DNA of 64,000 nucleotides, taken from the NCBI RefSeq assembly GCF_030815865.1, contig NZ_JAUSXI010000001.1, forward strand, positions 3,038,001-3,102,000, in the 5' to 3' direction. A program made the translations under genes and the position numbers. Below are positions 55,802-63,766 of this stretch, piece after piece. The DNA is from Arthrobacter globiformis. Lineage in GTDB: Bacteria; Actinomycetota; Actinomycetes; Actinomycetales; Micrococcaceae. Each line of letters begins with the position of its first letter. The first letter of the stretch is position 1. The notes beneath the pieces are model-generated. The model ran no database searches, had not been told where the DNA came from, and worked only from the letters and a program-made list of their open reading frames with translations.

Positions 55802-56632
55802 TTAGTCGTCGATGCCCGTGCTGAGGCTCAGCTCGCGCCATTGGTCCAGTTCCGCGCGCTGCGCGTCGGCGACGGCGGCGAAGGCACTAAATGCGTCCTG
55901 GCCGAGGACCAGCAGTGACGGCGGGTTGGGGCTTTCGACGACGGCGATGATCGCCTCCGCGGCCTTGACGGGGTCCCCGGGCTGCGTACCGTGAACGGTG
56001 TCGTGCTCCTTGCGGCGCTTGCCGGCCGTCTCCGCATAGTCCGGAATTGCCGTCGCCGACTGCGTGAGCGAGCGGCCGGCGAAGTCGGTACGGAACGCGC
56101 CGGGTTCGATAGCCGTGACACTGATGCCGAGCGGCTGGAGTTCCTTGTGCAGCGAACCCGACAGGCCCTCCAGCGCCGCCTTGGTTGCGGAGTAGTAGCC
56201 GGAACCGGCGGGCGAAATGCGCGCGCCGATGGAGGAGATGTTCAGGATCGCCCCGTCCTTATTGGCACGCATATCCGGCAGAACTGCTTTGATCATGTCG
56301 ACGGCGCCGAAAAGGTTCGTGTCGAACAGCCGGCGGATGTCGGCGTCGTCCGCTTCTTCCACGGCGGCGCGGTAGCCGTAACCGGCGTTGTTAACGAGGA
56401 CGTCAATGCCGCCGAACCGGGCCTGCGCCTGCTGCACCGCCGAGCTGATCTGCTCCCTGTCGGTCACGTCGAGGGGGAGGGCAAGCGCGGTGTCGGGGAA
56501 ATCGGCCGCAATGTCCTTCACCGCGTTGACGTTCCGTGCGGTGGCCACGACGTTGTGGCCGTGGGCGAGCACGGTTTGGGCGAGGGCCCGGCCGAGTCCG
56601 GTGGAGCAGCCGGTGATGAGCCATGTAGTCAT
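55802..56632 (-). CDS. SDR-family oxidoreductase
   Basis: A classical short-chain dehydrogenase, 276 residues. Cofactor motif TGCSTGLGRALAQ, NNAGYGYR, and catalytic Ser-Tyr-Lys in ISSIGARISPAGSGYYSATK are all in place. It is probably NADP-dependent, since Arg residues follow strand 2 (VATARN). The long extension upstream of MTTWLITG (in-frame to 56686) is rejected; GGAAGG precedes ATG 56632. The substrate is unknown. Confidence 0.9.
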   Translation of the reverse strand: MTTWLITGCSTGLGRALAQTVLAHGHNVVATARNVNAVKDIAADFPDTALALPLDVTDREQISSAVQQAQARFGGIDVLVNNAGYGYRAAVEEADDADIRRLFDTNLFGAVDMIKAVLPDMRANKDGAILNISSIGARISPAGSGYYSATKAALEGLSGSLHKELQPLGISVTAIEPGAFRTDFAGRSLTQSATAIPDYAETAGKRRKEHDTVHGTQPGDPVKAAEAIIAVVESPNPPSLLVLGQDAFSAFAAVADAQRAELDQWRELSLSTGIDD

Positions 56633-56807
56633 TGGATTTGCCTTCCGTTGGGCAGGTCGAAGTGTCACCCCTTCAGAAAACCGCACTTCAGGCAGCAGCG
56701 GGAGTGGCTGTCAATACAGGTAAAGGCAGTGCCTCCCATGGCCAAGCACCGACTTCCAGTGTCGAGGAAGTTGCGCTCGTGGCCGGCGTGCTAGCGGAGA
56801 CGGACAT

Positions 56808-58061
56808 TCAGGACTGGCCCAGCACGGTCAGGACGATAAGCACGCAGTTCAGGCCGACGATGAGCGTGGCGCTGGTCCAGCCCGCGATTTTCAGTGGCGT
56901 CGAATCCGTGTGGATGCCCATGATCTCGCGTTTCCCGGTGAGGCGGATCAGCGGAATCAGAGCGAACGGGATGCCGAAACTGAGGAGCACCTGACTCAGG
57001 ACCAGGGCGAGCGTCGGTTCGATGCCCGCACTGAGGATCACCAGGGCCGGAATCAGCGTGATCACCCGCCGGGTGAGCAGAGGTATACGGACCTTCAGCA
57101 GGCCGCCCATTATGGTGGCGCCGGCGTAGCAGCCCACGGAGGTGGACGCCAGACCCGAGGCAAGCAGGCCGATGGCGAACACAACGCCGATCGCCGGGCC
57201 CAGTGCCGACGTCACCGCGGCGTGCGCGCCGGCGATGGTGTCGGTCCCTTCCACGCCGCGCAGGCTGGAGGCTGCCAGCAGCAGCATGGCGATATTCACG
57301 ACGCCGGCCAGCAACAGCGCACCGGCCACGTCGAACCGGGTGGCCCGGATCAGGCGGGTCCTCACGGCAGGGTTCTCGGAGAATCCGTGGCGGTCGCGGG
57401 CGAGGGCGGAATGGAGGTAGATGGCGTGCGGCATCACTGTGGCGCCGAGCATACTCGCGGCGAGCAGGATGGTATCCGTTCCTTCGAAGCGCGGCACCAG
57501 TCCGGTCAGTGCGCTGCCGGCGTCCGGCGGATTGACGAACAGGCCGGACACGAACCCGACGGCGATCACGCCGAGCAGGATCAGAATGGCCACTTCAAAC
57601 GACTTCTGGCTCCGGTTCGACTGCAGCGACAGCAGCAGCATCGACGCGAGCCCGATGATGATCCCGCCGGCCAGCAGCGGAAGCCCGAACAGCAGGTTCA
57701 GTGCGACGGCCCCGCCGATCACCTCAGCCATGTCGGTGGCTCCGGCCACGATCTCCGCCTGCGCCCAGTACGCCCGCCGGCGGCGGGTCCCCAGGCGCTT
57801 GCCCAGAATCTCGGGAAGGCTCATGCCGGTGGCCAGGCCCAGCTTGGCGGACTGGTACTGCACCAGCACGGCCATGGCATTGGCCGCCACCAGCACCCAG
57901 ACCAGCAGGTAGCCATAGCTCGCCCCGGCGGTCAGGTTCGCCGCGACGTTGCCCGGATCGACATAGGCGATGGCCGCCACGAACGCCGGACCCAGCAGCA
58001 GCAGGCGCGACCAGACCCGGCCCGGTGCGGTGCGCTCTGAAAGGGTCGAAACAGCCATCAT
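56808..58061 (-). CDS. mntH: Nramp-family Mn(2+)/divalent metal transporter
   Basis: A proton-coupled divalent metal importer of 417 residues with about eleven transmembrane helices. The metal-binding DPGN motif is at residues 35-38, and MPHAIYLHS (the second metal-site helix) is present, as in Nramp/MntH proteins. ATG 58061 has GAGG upstream; the next codon is also ATG. Two MntR/DtxR-like operators lie 45-83 bases upstream, which points to manganese control. Confidence 0.93.
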   Translation of the reverse strand: MMAVSTLSERTAPGRVWSRLLLLGPAFVAAIAYVDPGNVAANLTAGASYGYLLVWVLVAANAMAVLVQYQSAKLGLATGMSLPEILGKRLGTRRRRAYWAQAEIVAGATDMAEVIGGAVALNLLFGLPLLAGGIIIGLASMLLLSLQSNRSQKSFEVAILILLGVIAVGFVSGLFVNPPDAGSALTGLVPRFEGTDTILLAASMLGATVMPHAIYLHSALARDRHGFSENPAVRTRLIRATRFDVAGALLLAGVVNIAMLLLAASSLRGVEGTDTIAGAHAAVTSALGPAIGVVFAIGLLASGLASTSVGCYAGATIMGGLLKVRIPLLTRRVITLIPALVILSAGIEPTLALVLSQVLLSFGIPFALIPLIRLTGKREIMGIHTDSTPLKIAGWTSATLIVGLNCVLIVLTVLGQS

Positions 58062-58105
58062 CCATCCTCGTCATTGGGGGTACCGATAAGACGAGGATAC
58101 CGAAG

Positions 58106-58121
58106 TTTAGGTATACCGAAA
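58106..58121. promoter_or_regulatory. Candidate MntR operator 1 upstream of mntH
   Basis: TTTAGGTATACCGAAA is a 16-bp palindrome with one mismatched pair (A/G), centred on GGTATACC. It lies 45 bases before the mntH start and resembles DtxR/MntR-type operators. Confidence 0.6.
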
Positions 58122-58128
58122 AGTAGCT

Positions 58129-58144
58129 ATTAGGCCTACCGAGC
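58129..58144. promoter_or_regulatory. Candidate MntR operator 2 upstream of mntH
   Basis: ATTAGGCCTACCGAGC matches operator 1 at 11 of 16 positions, including TTAGG and TACCGA; the two centres are 23 bases apart. It also faces the divergent lipoprotein gene. Confidence 0.5.
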
Positions 58145-58203
58145 CGGTCCTGTTGTGAGCAGCTGATTCGGGGCCATAATGACCGTGTGGCTTCCTACCT
58201 GGG

Positions 58204-58668
58204 GTGTCGGGGATTCGCGGCCGTTGCTTGGGCCGCGGCGCAGTGGTGGTGATCGCCGCTGCCGGCTGCGCTCCCTCCTCGGCTGGGGAACCGCCCTGCT
58301 TTCCGCCGCCATATTCGGTGAGGCCTTCAGAAGCCAGCCCGGGGGAGCGGGTGACAGTCGCAGCACAGGACGCCGACTGCAACCCCCGCTACGGTGCGAC
58401 CGCCCGGATCCAGATCAGCGTTACCGATTCCTCGGGGGCGAAAGTCGTTAACACTACTTCCGCAATGGACGACGGCGGTGGCTTTTCTTACACTTTCGTC
58501 GTCCCCACTGGGACGGTTGCCGGCGAGGCCGCGGTGACGGCGCTGCCGTACAACATTGACTGGTGCGACGACACCGGACGAAACAACCGGGTGGCGGGCG
58601 CCGCCGTCGTTCAGCTGCAGCAGGCATCGTGTGTATTGCCGGTAAAGCCCCTGACCATCCTCCGGTAG
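58204..58668 (+). CDS. Putative lipoprotein
   Basis: A 154-residue exported protein I cannot name. The signal peptide is hydrophobic and ends in the lipobox IAAAGC, so Cys22 should be lipidated. The mature part has a predicted beta-rich immunoglobulin-like character with paired Cys residues (CFPP, DCNP, WCDD, SCVL) that could form disulfides. GTG 58204 is the start. Divergent from mntH and possibly under the same operators. Function unknown. Confidence 0.65.
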   Translation: MSGIRGRCLGRGAVVVIAAAGCAPSSAGEPPCFPPPYSVRPSEASPGERVTVAAQDADCNPRYGATARIQISVTDSSGAKVVNTTSAMDDGGGFSYTFVVPTGTVAGEAAVTALPYNIDWCDDTGRNNRVAGAAVVQLQQASCVLPVKPLTILR

Positions 58669-58724
58669 CGTTCCGTCACCGGAGTTCGTAGGAAGCCCAC
58701 ATCACACGGTGAGTAAATTAGGCT

Positions 58725-58964
58725 TTACGCGCGTTTGCCGGTCGATGCCCCTGCCGCTTTGCACTTCGCCCTGATGAAGGACTGCTCCGCCGCCGACAGC
58801 TGGTGTTCGCCGTGCTCGTCCTGGGCGACGTGGCCGCCTGAGACCTGGTGAACCACGTTTGCCACGGTCCGCGGAAGAACCACGCAACCGGGATTCTCAA
58901 CGAGCCACTTCCTTGTGGGCTCATCAAGCTCATTCCACCACTGAACAATCGGCCTTTGGGCCAT
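58725..58964 (-). CDS. Small hypothetical protein
   Basis: A 79-residue protein starting at ATG 58964 with GAGGAGC upstream; in-frame extension to 59060 is rejected. The sequence has QWWNELDEPTRKWLVENPGC and a Lys/Ala-rich C-terminus, with no membrane helix. I do not recognise it. It converges on the lipoprotein gene. Confidence 0.6.
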   Translation of the reverse strand: MAQRPIVQWWNELDEPTRKWLVENPGCVVLPRTVANVVHQVSGGHVAQDEHGEHQLSAAEQSFIRAKCKAAGASTGKRA

Positions 58965-59379
58965 GACGTGCTCCTCGGATTTGAGACCTATTGATTGACA
59001 GCGGCCGCCGGATCTAGGCCTCACGGCGCCGCAGAACGTGCAAAAATCGCCAAAACACACATCGCTAGGTACTCATGCCCACCTGCCCCCGCCGTGGCGC
59101 TGGTCCGTCAACACCCCGCTGCTCCGTTCCGGCCACTGCGCCGCCTCGGAGGTGTCGACATAATTCACGAATCTCTAAATTAGTAATCAGTAACGAGTGT
59201 GGTCCCGATGCCGGGAGCGGTCAAGAGGCACCGGTGACGTCGCGCAACCCGCCGGCGAGGGCCTTTTTTGGTCGCCAACCTATATACGGGGGAAGTGGCA
59301 GTGGAGTACCTTTTACACGCCCGCGCCGTGCGGCGCGTGGGGGCAACGCACGCAGCCGTCCTGCCACGAGGAGCCTCGG
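58965..59379 (+). promoter_or_regulatory. Leader and promoter region of the RPH-like gene
   Basis: A 415-base gap with no supported gene. It contains an AT-rich stretch (about 59160-59200) that may be the promoter, then a GC-rich leader with possible RNA stems: CCCG/CGGG around 59207-59218, GTCA...TGAC around 59220-59236, and TTGG-TCG-CCAA after the T6 run at about 59264-59269. A CGCGCCG/CGGCGCG dyad lies at 59322-59337. I found no match to the rifamycin-associated element. A regulatory leader is likely but unnamed. Confidence 0.35.
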
Positions 59380-61872
59380 ATGACACGAAGGACAACCAGA
59401 CCCCTCGCTGGTTTCGGCAGCGGAGACCTTGCGGCCGCCGGCGGGAAGGGCTCGGCACTGGGTGAACTGCTGCGGCACGGGTTTCCAGTGCCCCCGGGCT
59501 TCATTGTCACTACTGACGCCTACCGTTTGCTCCTTGCCGAGACGGGCCTGGGGGCGGCCCTGGACAGCCTCGCTGATGAAAACGCTGACGACGGCGGCGC
59601 TCGTCGCGCGCTGTTCGCCCACTTCGGCATGCCCTCCGCGTTGAGGGCCGAGATCGGCGAGGCGTACACGGCTCTGGGCGGCGGCGCCGTGGCAGTCCGT
59701 TCCAGCGCCACCGCGGAAGACCTGCCCGGGGCGGCGTTCGCCGGCCAGCAGGACACGTTCCTGAACGTCGTCGGCGAGGAGGCGGTGGCCAAAGCTGTCA
59801 CTGACTGCTGGGCGTCCCTCTGGACCGACCGGGCCATTGCCTACCGGCGGCGGCAGGGGGTCGACCCCCGGGAGGTGGCGATCGCCGTCGTCGTACAGAA
59901 GATGGTGCCGGCCGACGCCGCAGGCGTCATGTTCACGGCGAACCCGGTCACGGGTGAGCGCGGCGAGATCGTTGTGGACGCCAGCCCGGGCCTGGGGGAG
60001 GCGGTGGTCTCGGGGAGGGTGACACCCGAACGCTATCTGCTGGACCGCACCGGGAAGATCCGCAGCTTCGTTCCCGGTGGCGGCGAGGTGGTGATCAGCC
60101 CCGATGCAGGCGGCGGGACGCGGGAGCAGCCCGGCAGCCGCAGCTCGGTTCCCTCCCTGGCCAACGTCCAGCTCAGGGAACTGGCTGACCTGGCCCGCAG
60201 GGCGCAGGAGCATTTCGGCCGGCCGCAGGATATGGAGTGGGCGCTGGCCGGCAGCCGGATTTATGTCCTGCAGTCGCGGCCCATGACGGCGCTGCCGCCC
60301 CAGCCGCTCCGGATCAACGCGATCCAGCGGCGGGTGGGGCCGTTCTTCTTCGAAATGTTCCAGGAGCGGCCCTACCCGCTGGATGTGTCTGGCTGGATGG
60401 AGCAGGGGATCCTGGCCATGTTGCATCGGATGGCCGGAAGTGTGGGCGTGCGCTTCCCAAGGGTCGAAGAACTGCTGCCCGAGGAGGACGGGGTGGTGGT
60501 CCAGCTGGTGCCGCCGGTCCCGCGCCTCACCGTCCGCACCCTGGCTGCACCACTGACCCTGGCCCGCCGTGCGCGGCAGTTCAAAATGGCCGACTGGAAG
60601 AGCGATTCCCGGTTCATCACCTTCCTGGAGCAGGTGGAGCGTCTGAACCGACGGGACCCGAAACCTTTGCGCTGGGCAGAGGTTGTGGGCGTTGCGCGGG
60701 AGTCCTTCGCAACGATGCGGGGTGTTACCGACCTGCGCAGCTCCTACCTGCCCGGCATCTTCCTGCCCATGCTTCGGCTGCGCCTGATGCTCCTGGCGCT
60801 GGGTCGCCTGAGGCTCGCGTCCGCCCTGATCGCGGGCGCGGAAACCATGACGAGCCAGGCGAACCGCGCCCTGGAGCAGCTGGCCGCGATGGTCGGTGCG
60901 GATCCTCGGCTGGCCACCGCTTTTGCATCATCCGAAACGTCGGCTCTGCTTCGGCTTGTGGAGGAGGACCCGGCTCATGCCGCCTTCCGTGGGGCGTTCG
61001 CCGAGTTCCTGCGCGAATACGGAAACCGTGAAACCGTCAGCGTTGTGCTGAGCAGTTCACCCACCTGGTCTGACGCCCCCGAGGTAGTACTGGGGCTGGT
61101 CAAGGTGCTCCTGGGCCAGCGGCCGCGTACGGCCGACCAGACCGGCGCGGCGCTGACAGAGCTGAAGCGGCATCCGCTCCTTCATGTCCGGCCCGTCCGG
61201 CGGAAGGTGCTGGCTGCTGTCGACGCGGCCCGGGCGGGCATGGCATTCCGCGAGGACAGCCACTTCTACGCCACCAAGGTCATCCCGCCAATGCGCCGCG
61301 CGTACCTTGAGCTGGGCCGGCGCCTCGTTGCCGCCGGCGTGATTGATGACGCCAAGGACGTCTACCACCTGCGGTTCGAGGAACTGGAGGCAATAACGGA
61401 CGACGGCGGCGCGCTGCCGCCTTCCGTCCGGCAACGTTACCGGCCGCTGGTGCAGGGCAGGGCGGCCAAGCGCCGCGAACTCGAGGGCATCCCACTGCTG
61501 GACACGGCGCTGCTGTTCAGGAACCGCCGTCGTGCTGTCGGCGTTCTTGTCTCCGGCACGCCGGCCAGCCGCGGCCGCGCCGAGGGGCCGGTGAGGATCA
61601 TCAGGGGACCGGAGGAGTTTGGCAGGCTGCGCAGCGGCGACATCCTCGTCTGCCCGTACACCAATCCTTCCTGGACGCCGCTGTTCCAGCGAGCAGCCGC
61701 CGTCGTGGTCGACATGGGAGGGCTTGGCTCCCACGCGGCGATTGTGGCGAGGGAGTACGGAATCCCGGCTGTCATGGGAACCGGCACAGGCACGGGCATC
61801 CTGGCCGAGGGGCAGCGTGTCGTTGTGGACGGTAGTGCGGGCACTGTCTTGCCGGCCGGCGCGGACGAATAA
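59380..61872 (+). CDS. Rifampicin phosphotransferase-like PEP-utilising enzyme
   Basis: An 830-residue enzyme of the rifampicin phosphotransferase (RPH) / PEP synthase group. The N-terminal ATP-grasp has GGKGSALGELL and VRSSATAEDLPGAAFAGQQ; the C-terminal swivelling domain has MGGLGSHAAIVAREYGIPAV with phosphorylatable His785. The PEP-binding TIM barrel of true PEP synthase is absent, which fits RPH (ATP domain, substrate domain, His domain). ATG 59380 has GAGGAGC upstream; the in-frame extension to 59197 is rejected. Rifampicin inactivation is plausible but other substrates are possible. Confidence 0.72.
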   Translation: MTRRTTRPLAGFGSGDLAAAGGKGSALGELLRHGFPVPPGFIVTTDAYRLLLAETGLGAALDSLADENADDGGARRALFAHFGMPSALRAEIGEAYTALGGGAVAVRSSATAEDLPGAAFAGQQDTFLNVVGEEAVAKAVTDCWASLWTDRAIAYRRRQGVDPREVAIAVVVQKMVPADAAGVMFTANPVTGERGEIVVDASPGLGEAVVSGRVTPERYLLDRTGKIRSFVPGGGEVVISPDAGGGTREQPGSRSSVPSLANVQLRELADLARRAQEHFGRPQDMEWALAGSRIYVLQSRPMTALPPQPLRINAIQRRVGPFFFEMFQERPYPLDVSGWMEQGILAMLHRMAGSVGVRFPRVEELLPEEDGVVVQLVPPVPRLTVRTLAAPLTLARRARQFKMADWKSDSRFITFLEQVERLNRRDPKPLRWAEVVGVARESFATMRGVTDLRSSYLPGIFLPMLRLRLMLLALGRLRLASALIAGAETMTSQANRALEQLAAMVGADPRLATAFASSETSALLRLVEEDPAHAAFRGAFAEFLREYGNRETVSVVLSSSPTWSDAPEVVLGLVKVLLGQRPRTADQTGAALTELKRHPLLHVRPVRRKVLAAVDAARAGMAFREDSHFYATKVIPPMRRAYLELGRRLVAAGVIDDAKDVYHLRFEELEAITDDGGALPPSVRQRYRPLVQGRAAKRRELEGIPLLDTALLFRNRRRAVGVLVSGTPASRGRAEGPVRIIRGPEEFGRLRSGDILVCPYTNPSWTPLFQRAAAVVVDMGGLGSHAAIVAREYGIPAVMGTGTGTGILAEGQRVVVDGSAGTVLPAGADE

Positions 61873-61911
61873 GGGCCCGGTAGTGAGTGCCGGCGCTGTC
61901 ATACTTTCGCT

Positions 61912-62462
61912 ATGAGGGTGACGGGGTGGCTTTCGCCGGATGAATTCTGGGATGAGTATGAGCGCATGGAGGAACTCGTTCGGGAGTCCTTCGGCGAATT
62001 GCCCTGTTACGGACTCGACAAGTGGTCCGGGCCAATCGCACTAGGCGAGTGGGATCTTGGCAGCCGCCCACCCGCGGCGGTGGCGTTGTTTTTGGCTCTG
62101 GAGACACGGGACCCACGATCCAGGTCACCACCACCAGCCCCCGGCTGACCATTGCCCACCGTCGGCCGATTCTCGACGGGGCTCCGCTCAGCGGAGAGGA
62201 CCTGTCACGCCGTTTGCGGGTGCTCACCTCGGAGCGGAGCGAGGCAGTGTCGGTACCGGTCGACGGGGCGGAGGAACCCTTCGACGTATGGCGGGGCAGT
62301 GACCGTTGGTGGGCCGCCGGTCACCATGATGGCAACGGCCTGATGCTGGAAGGGACGACGGGACTGGACGTAGAGGCGCTGTCACTGCGTCGAGTTGCTG
62401 ACATTGAGCCGTATTTGCGAGGCCGCCGGGCCCAGATCCGCGCGGCCCGCGGTGAGCTGTAG
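61912..62462 (+). pseudogene. Hypothetical gene interrupted by a -1 frameshift
   Basis: Two overlapping frames look like one protein. The first (ATG 61912) begins MRVTGWLSPDEFWDEYERM and runs to about 62070; the second supplies VVFGSGDTGPTIQVTTTSP onward and ends at TAG 62462 in RAQIRAARGEL. Adding one G in the GCGGCGG stretch near 62080 would join them into about 183 residues. I do not recognise the family. The frameshift may be real or a homopolymer error, as in uvrC. Confidence 0.6.
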
Positions 62463-62617
62463 CTGGCTGCACTGTTCCTTAGGTGGCTGTGGAGCCGGCT
62501 CGGGACTAGGGCTAGCGTCTGACTCTTCCTGAAGCTTGTCCACATGGGTTGCCTTCAATGACAAGGCGCAGAACGGATCGCAATGCTTGCCAGGGATCTT
62601 TAGGGCAGACTGGTGGC

Positions 62618-63691
62618 GTGAGCGGAATCCGGTGGGTGCTGCACGTCGATCTCGACCAGTTCATCGCGGCCGTCGAAGTGCTCCGGCGGCCGGAGCTGGC
62701 GGGCAAGCCGATCATTGTCGGCGGTCGGGGCGACCCCACCGAACGAGCTGTGGTGTCGACCGCGTCCTACGAAGCAAGGGCGTTCGGCGTGGGTTCCGGA
62801 ATGCCCTTGCGCATTGCGGCCCGGAAAGTGCCAGACGCTGTGATCCTGCCTGTCGACCAGGAGGCTTACCTCGCGGCGTCTGAAACGGTCATGGCTACCC
62901 TGCGCGCGCAGCCCCAAGCCAGCGTGCAGGTGCTGGGTTGGGATGAAGCATTTGTGGGCACCGAGACAGAGAATCCGGAAGCCTACGCCCGGCAGGTGCA
63001 GGCCGCTGTCCTGGAGCGAACCCAACTGCATTGCAGCGTGGGCATCGGCGACACCCTGGTCCGTGCCAAGGTCGCCACCGGATTCGGCAAGCCGGCTGGC
63101 GTCTTCCGCCTCACTTCCGGGAACTGGCTCGACGTCATGGGCAGTCGGCCCACCAAGGACCTGTGGGGCGTCGGAACCAAAGTGGCAGGCCGGCTGGCCA
63201 AACTCGGCATCAACACAGTCGCCGAGCTAGCCGCATCCGACCCTCAAGACCTAGTCCCGGAGTTCGGCCCGAAGATGGGTCCATGGTACGCGGAGCTCGG
63301 ACGCGGGGACGGTGCCAGCGTCGTGGACGACACCCCGTGGGTTGCCCGCGGGCATAGCCGGGAGACCACCTTCCAGCGCGACCTGACCGAGCCTGCCCAG
63401 GTGGGCGACGCATTGAGGGAGTTGACTGCGCGTGTCCTCGAGGATGTTGTGGCCGAAGGGCGGCCGGTGGTTGGGTTGACCCTGAAGGTTCGGTACGCGC
63501 CGTTCTTCACCAAGACCCACGCGAGGAAGATTCCCGAGACATTCGACCGGAACGAAATCCTCGCGCGGGTCTTGGACCTCGCAGCGGGAATCGAAGCGGC
63601 CCGTCCAATCCGGCTCCTGGGCCTGCGGGCCGAAATGGCAATGCCTGGCGATGCCCGAAAAGGACATACGCCGACGCGCGGCGGTTGGTGA
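62618..63691 (+). CDS. dinB: DNA polymerase IV, DinB2 clade
   Basis: A Y-family translesion polymerase of 357 residues, close to mycobacterial DinB2. Catalytic carboxylates are Asp11 (HVDLDQF) and Asp109-Glu110 (GWDEAF). SYEARAFGVGSGMPLRIA is the fingers region, and WGVGTKVAGRLAKLGINTVA is the helix-hairpin-helix of the thumb. The steric-gate position, Phe or Tyr in most Y-family enzymes, is Ile16. GTG 62618 appears leaderless; the in-frame extension to 62549 is rejected. No LexA box is visible upstream. Confidence 0.9.
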   Translation: MSGIRWVLHVDLDQFIAAVEVLRRPELAGKPIIVGGRGDPTERAVVSTASYEARAFGVGSGMPLRIAARKVPDAVILPVDQEAYLAASETVMATLRAQPQASVQVLGWDEAFVGTETENPEAYARQVQAAVLERTQLHCSVGIGDTLVRAKVATGFGKPAGVFRLTSGNWLDVMGSRPTKDLWGVGTKVAGRLAKLGINTVAELAASDPQDLVPEFGPKMGPWYAELGRGDGASVVDDTPWVARGHSRETTFQRDLTEPAQVGDALRELTARVLEDVVAEGRPVVGLTLKVRYAPFFTKTHARKIPETFDRNEILARVLDLAAGIEAARPIRLLGLRAEMAMPGDARKGHTPTRGGW

Positions 63692-63710
63692 CGGGGTCGC
63701 CGCCAGCACA

Positions 63711-63751
63711 AGACGCCGTGGGCTTAACGGCCCGCGGCATCTTCGGCGTCT
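63711..63751 (+). terminator. Possible terminator after dinB
   Basis: AGACGCCG (63711-63718) pairs with CGGCGTCT (63744-63751), with inner pairing of GCCGTGGGC and GCCCGCGGC as an alternative. TGGGAG follows, without a T-run. It lies between dinB and the next gene. Confidence 0.45.
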
Positions 63752-63766
63752 TGGGAGAATGAAGTC

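Noticed and set aside
59200..59290. SAM-type riboswitch before the RPH-like gene
   Set aside because: A TCAAGAG and a GCAACC element are present, but the expected four-way core and spacing of SAM-I/IV riboswitches are not; left as an unnamed leader.
59197..59379. N-terminal extension of the RPH-like gene
   Set aside because: The extension shows no similarity to the family and the ATG at 59380 has a good Shine-Dalgarno sequence.
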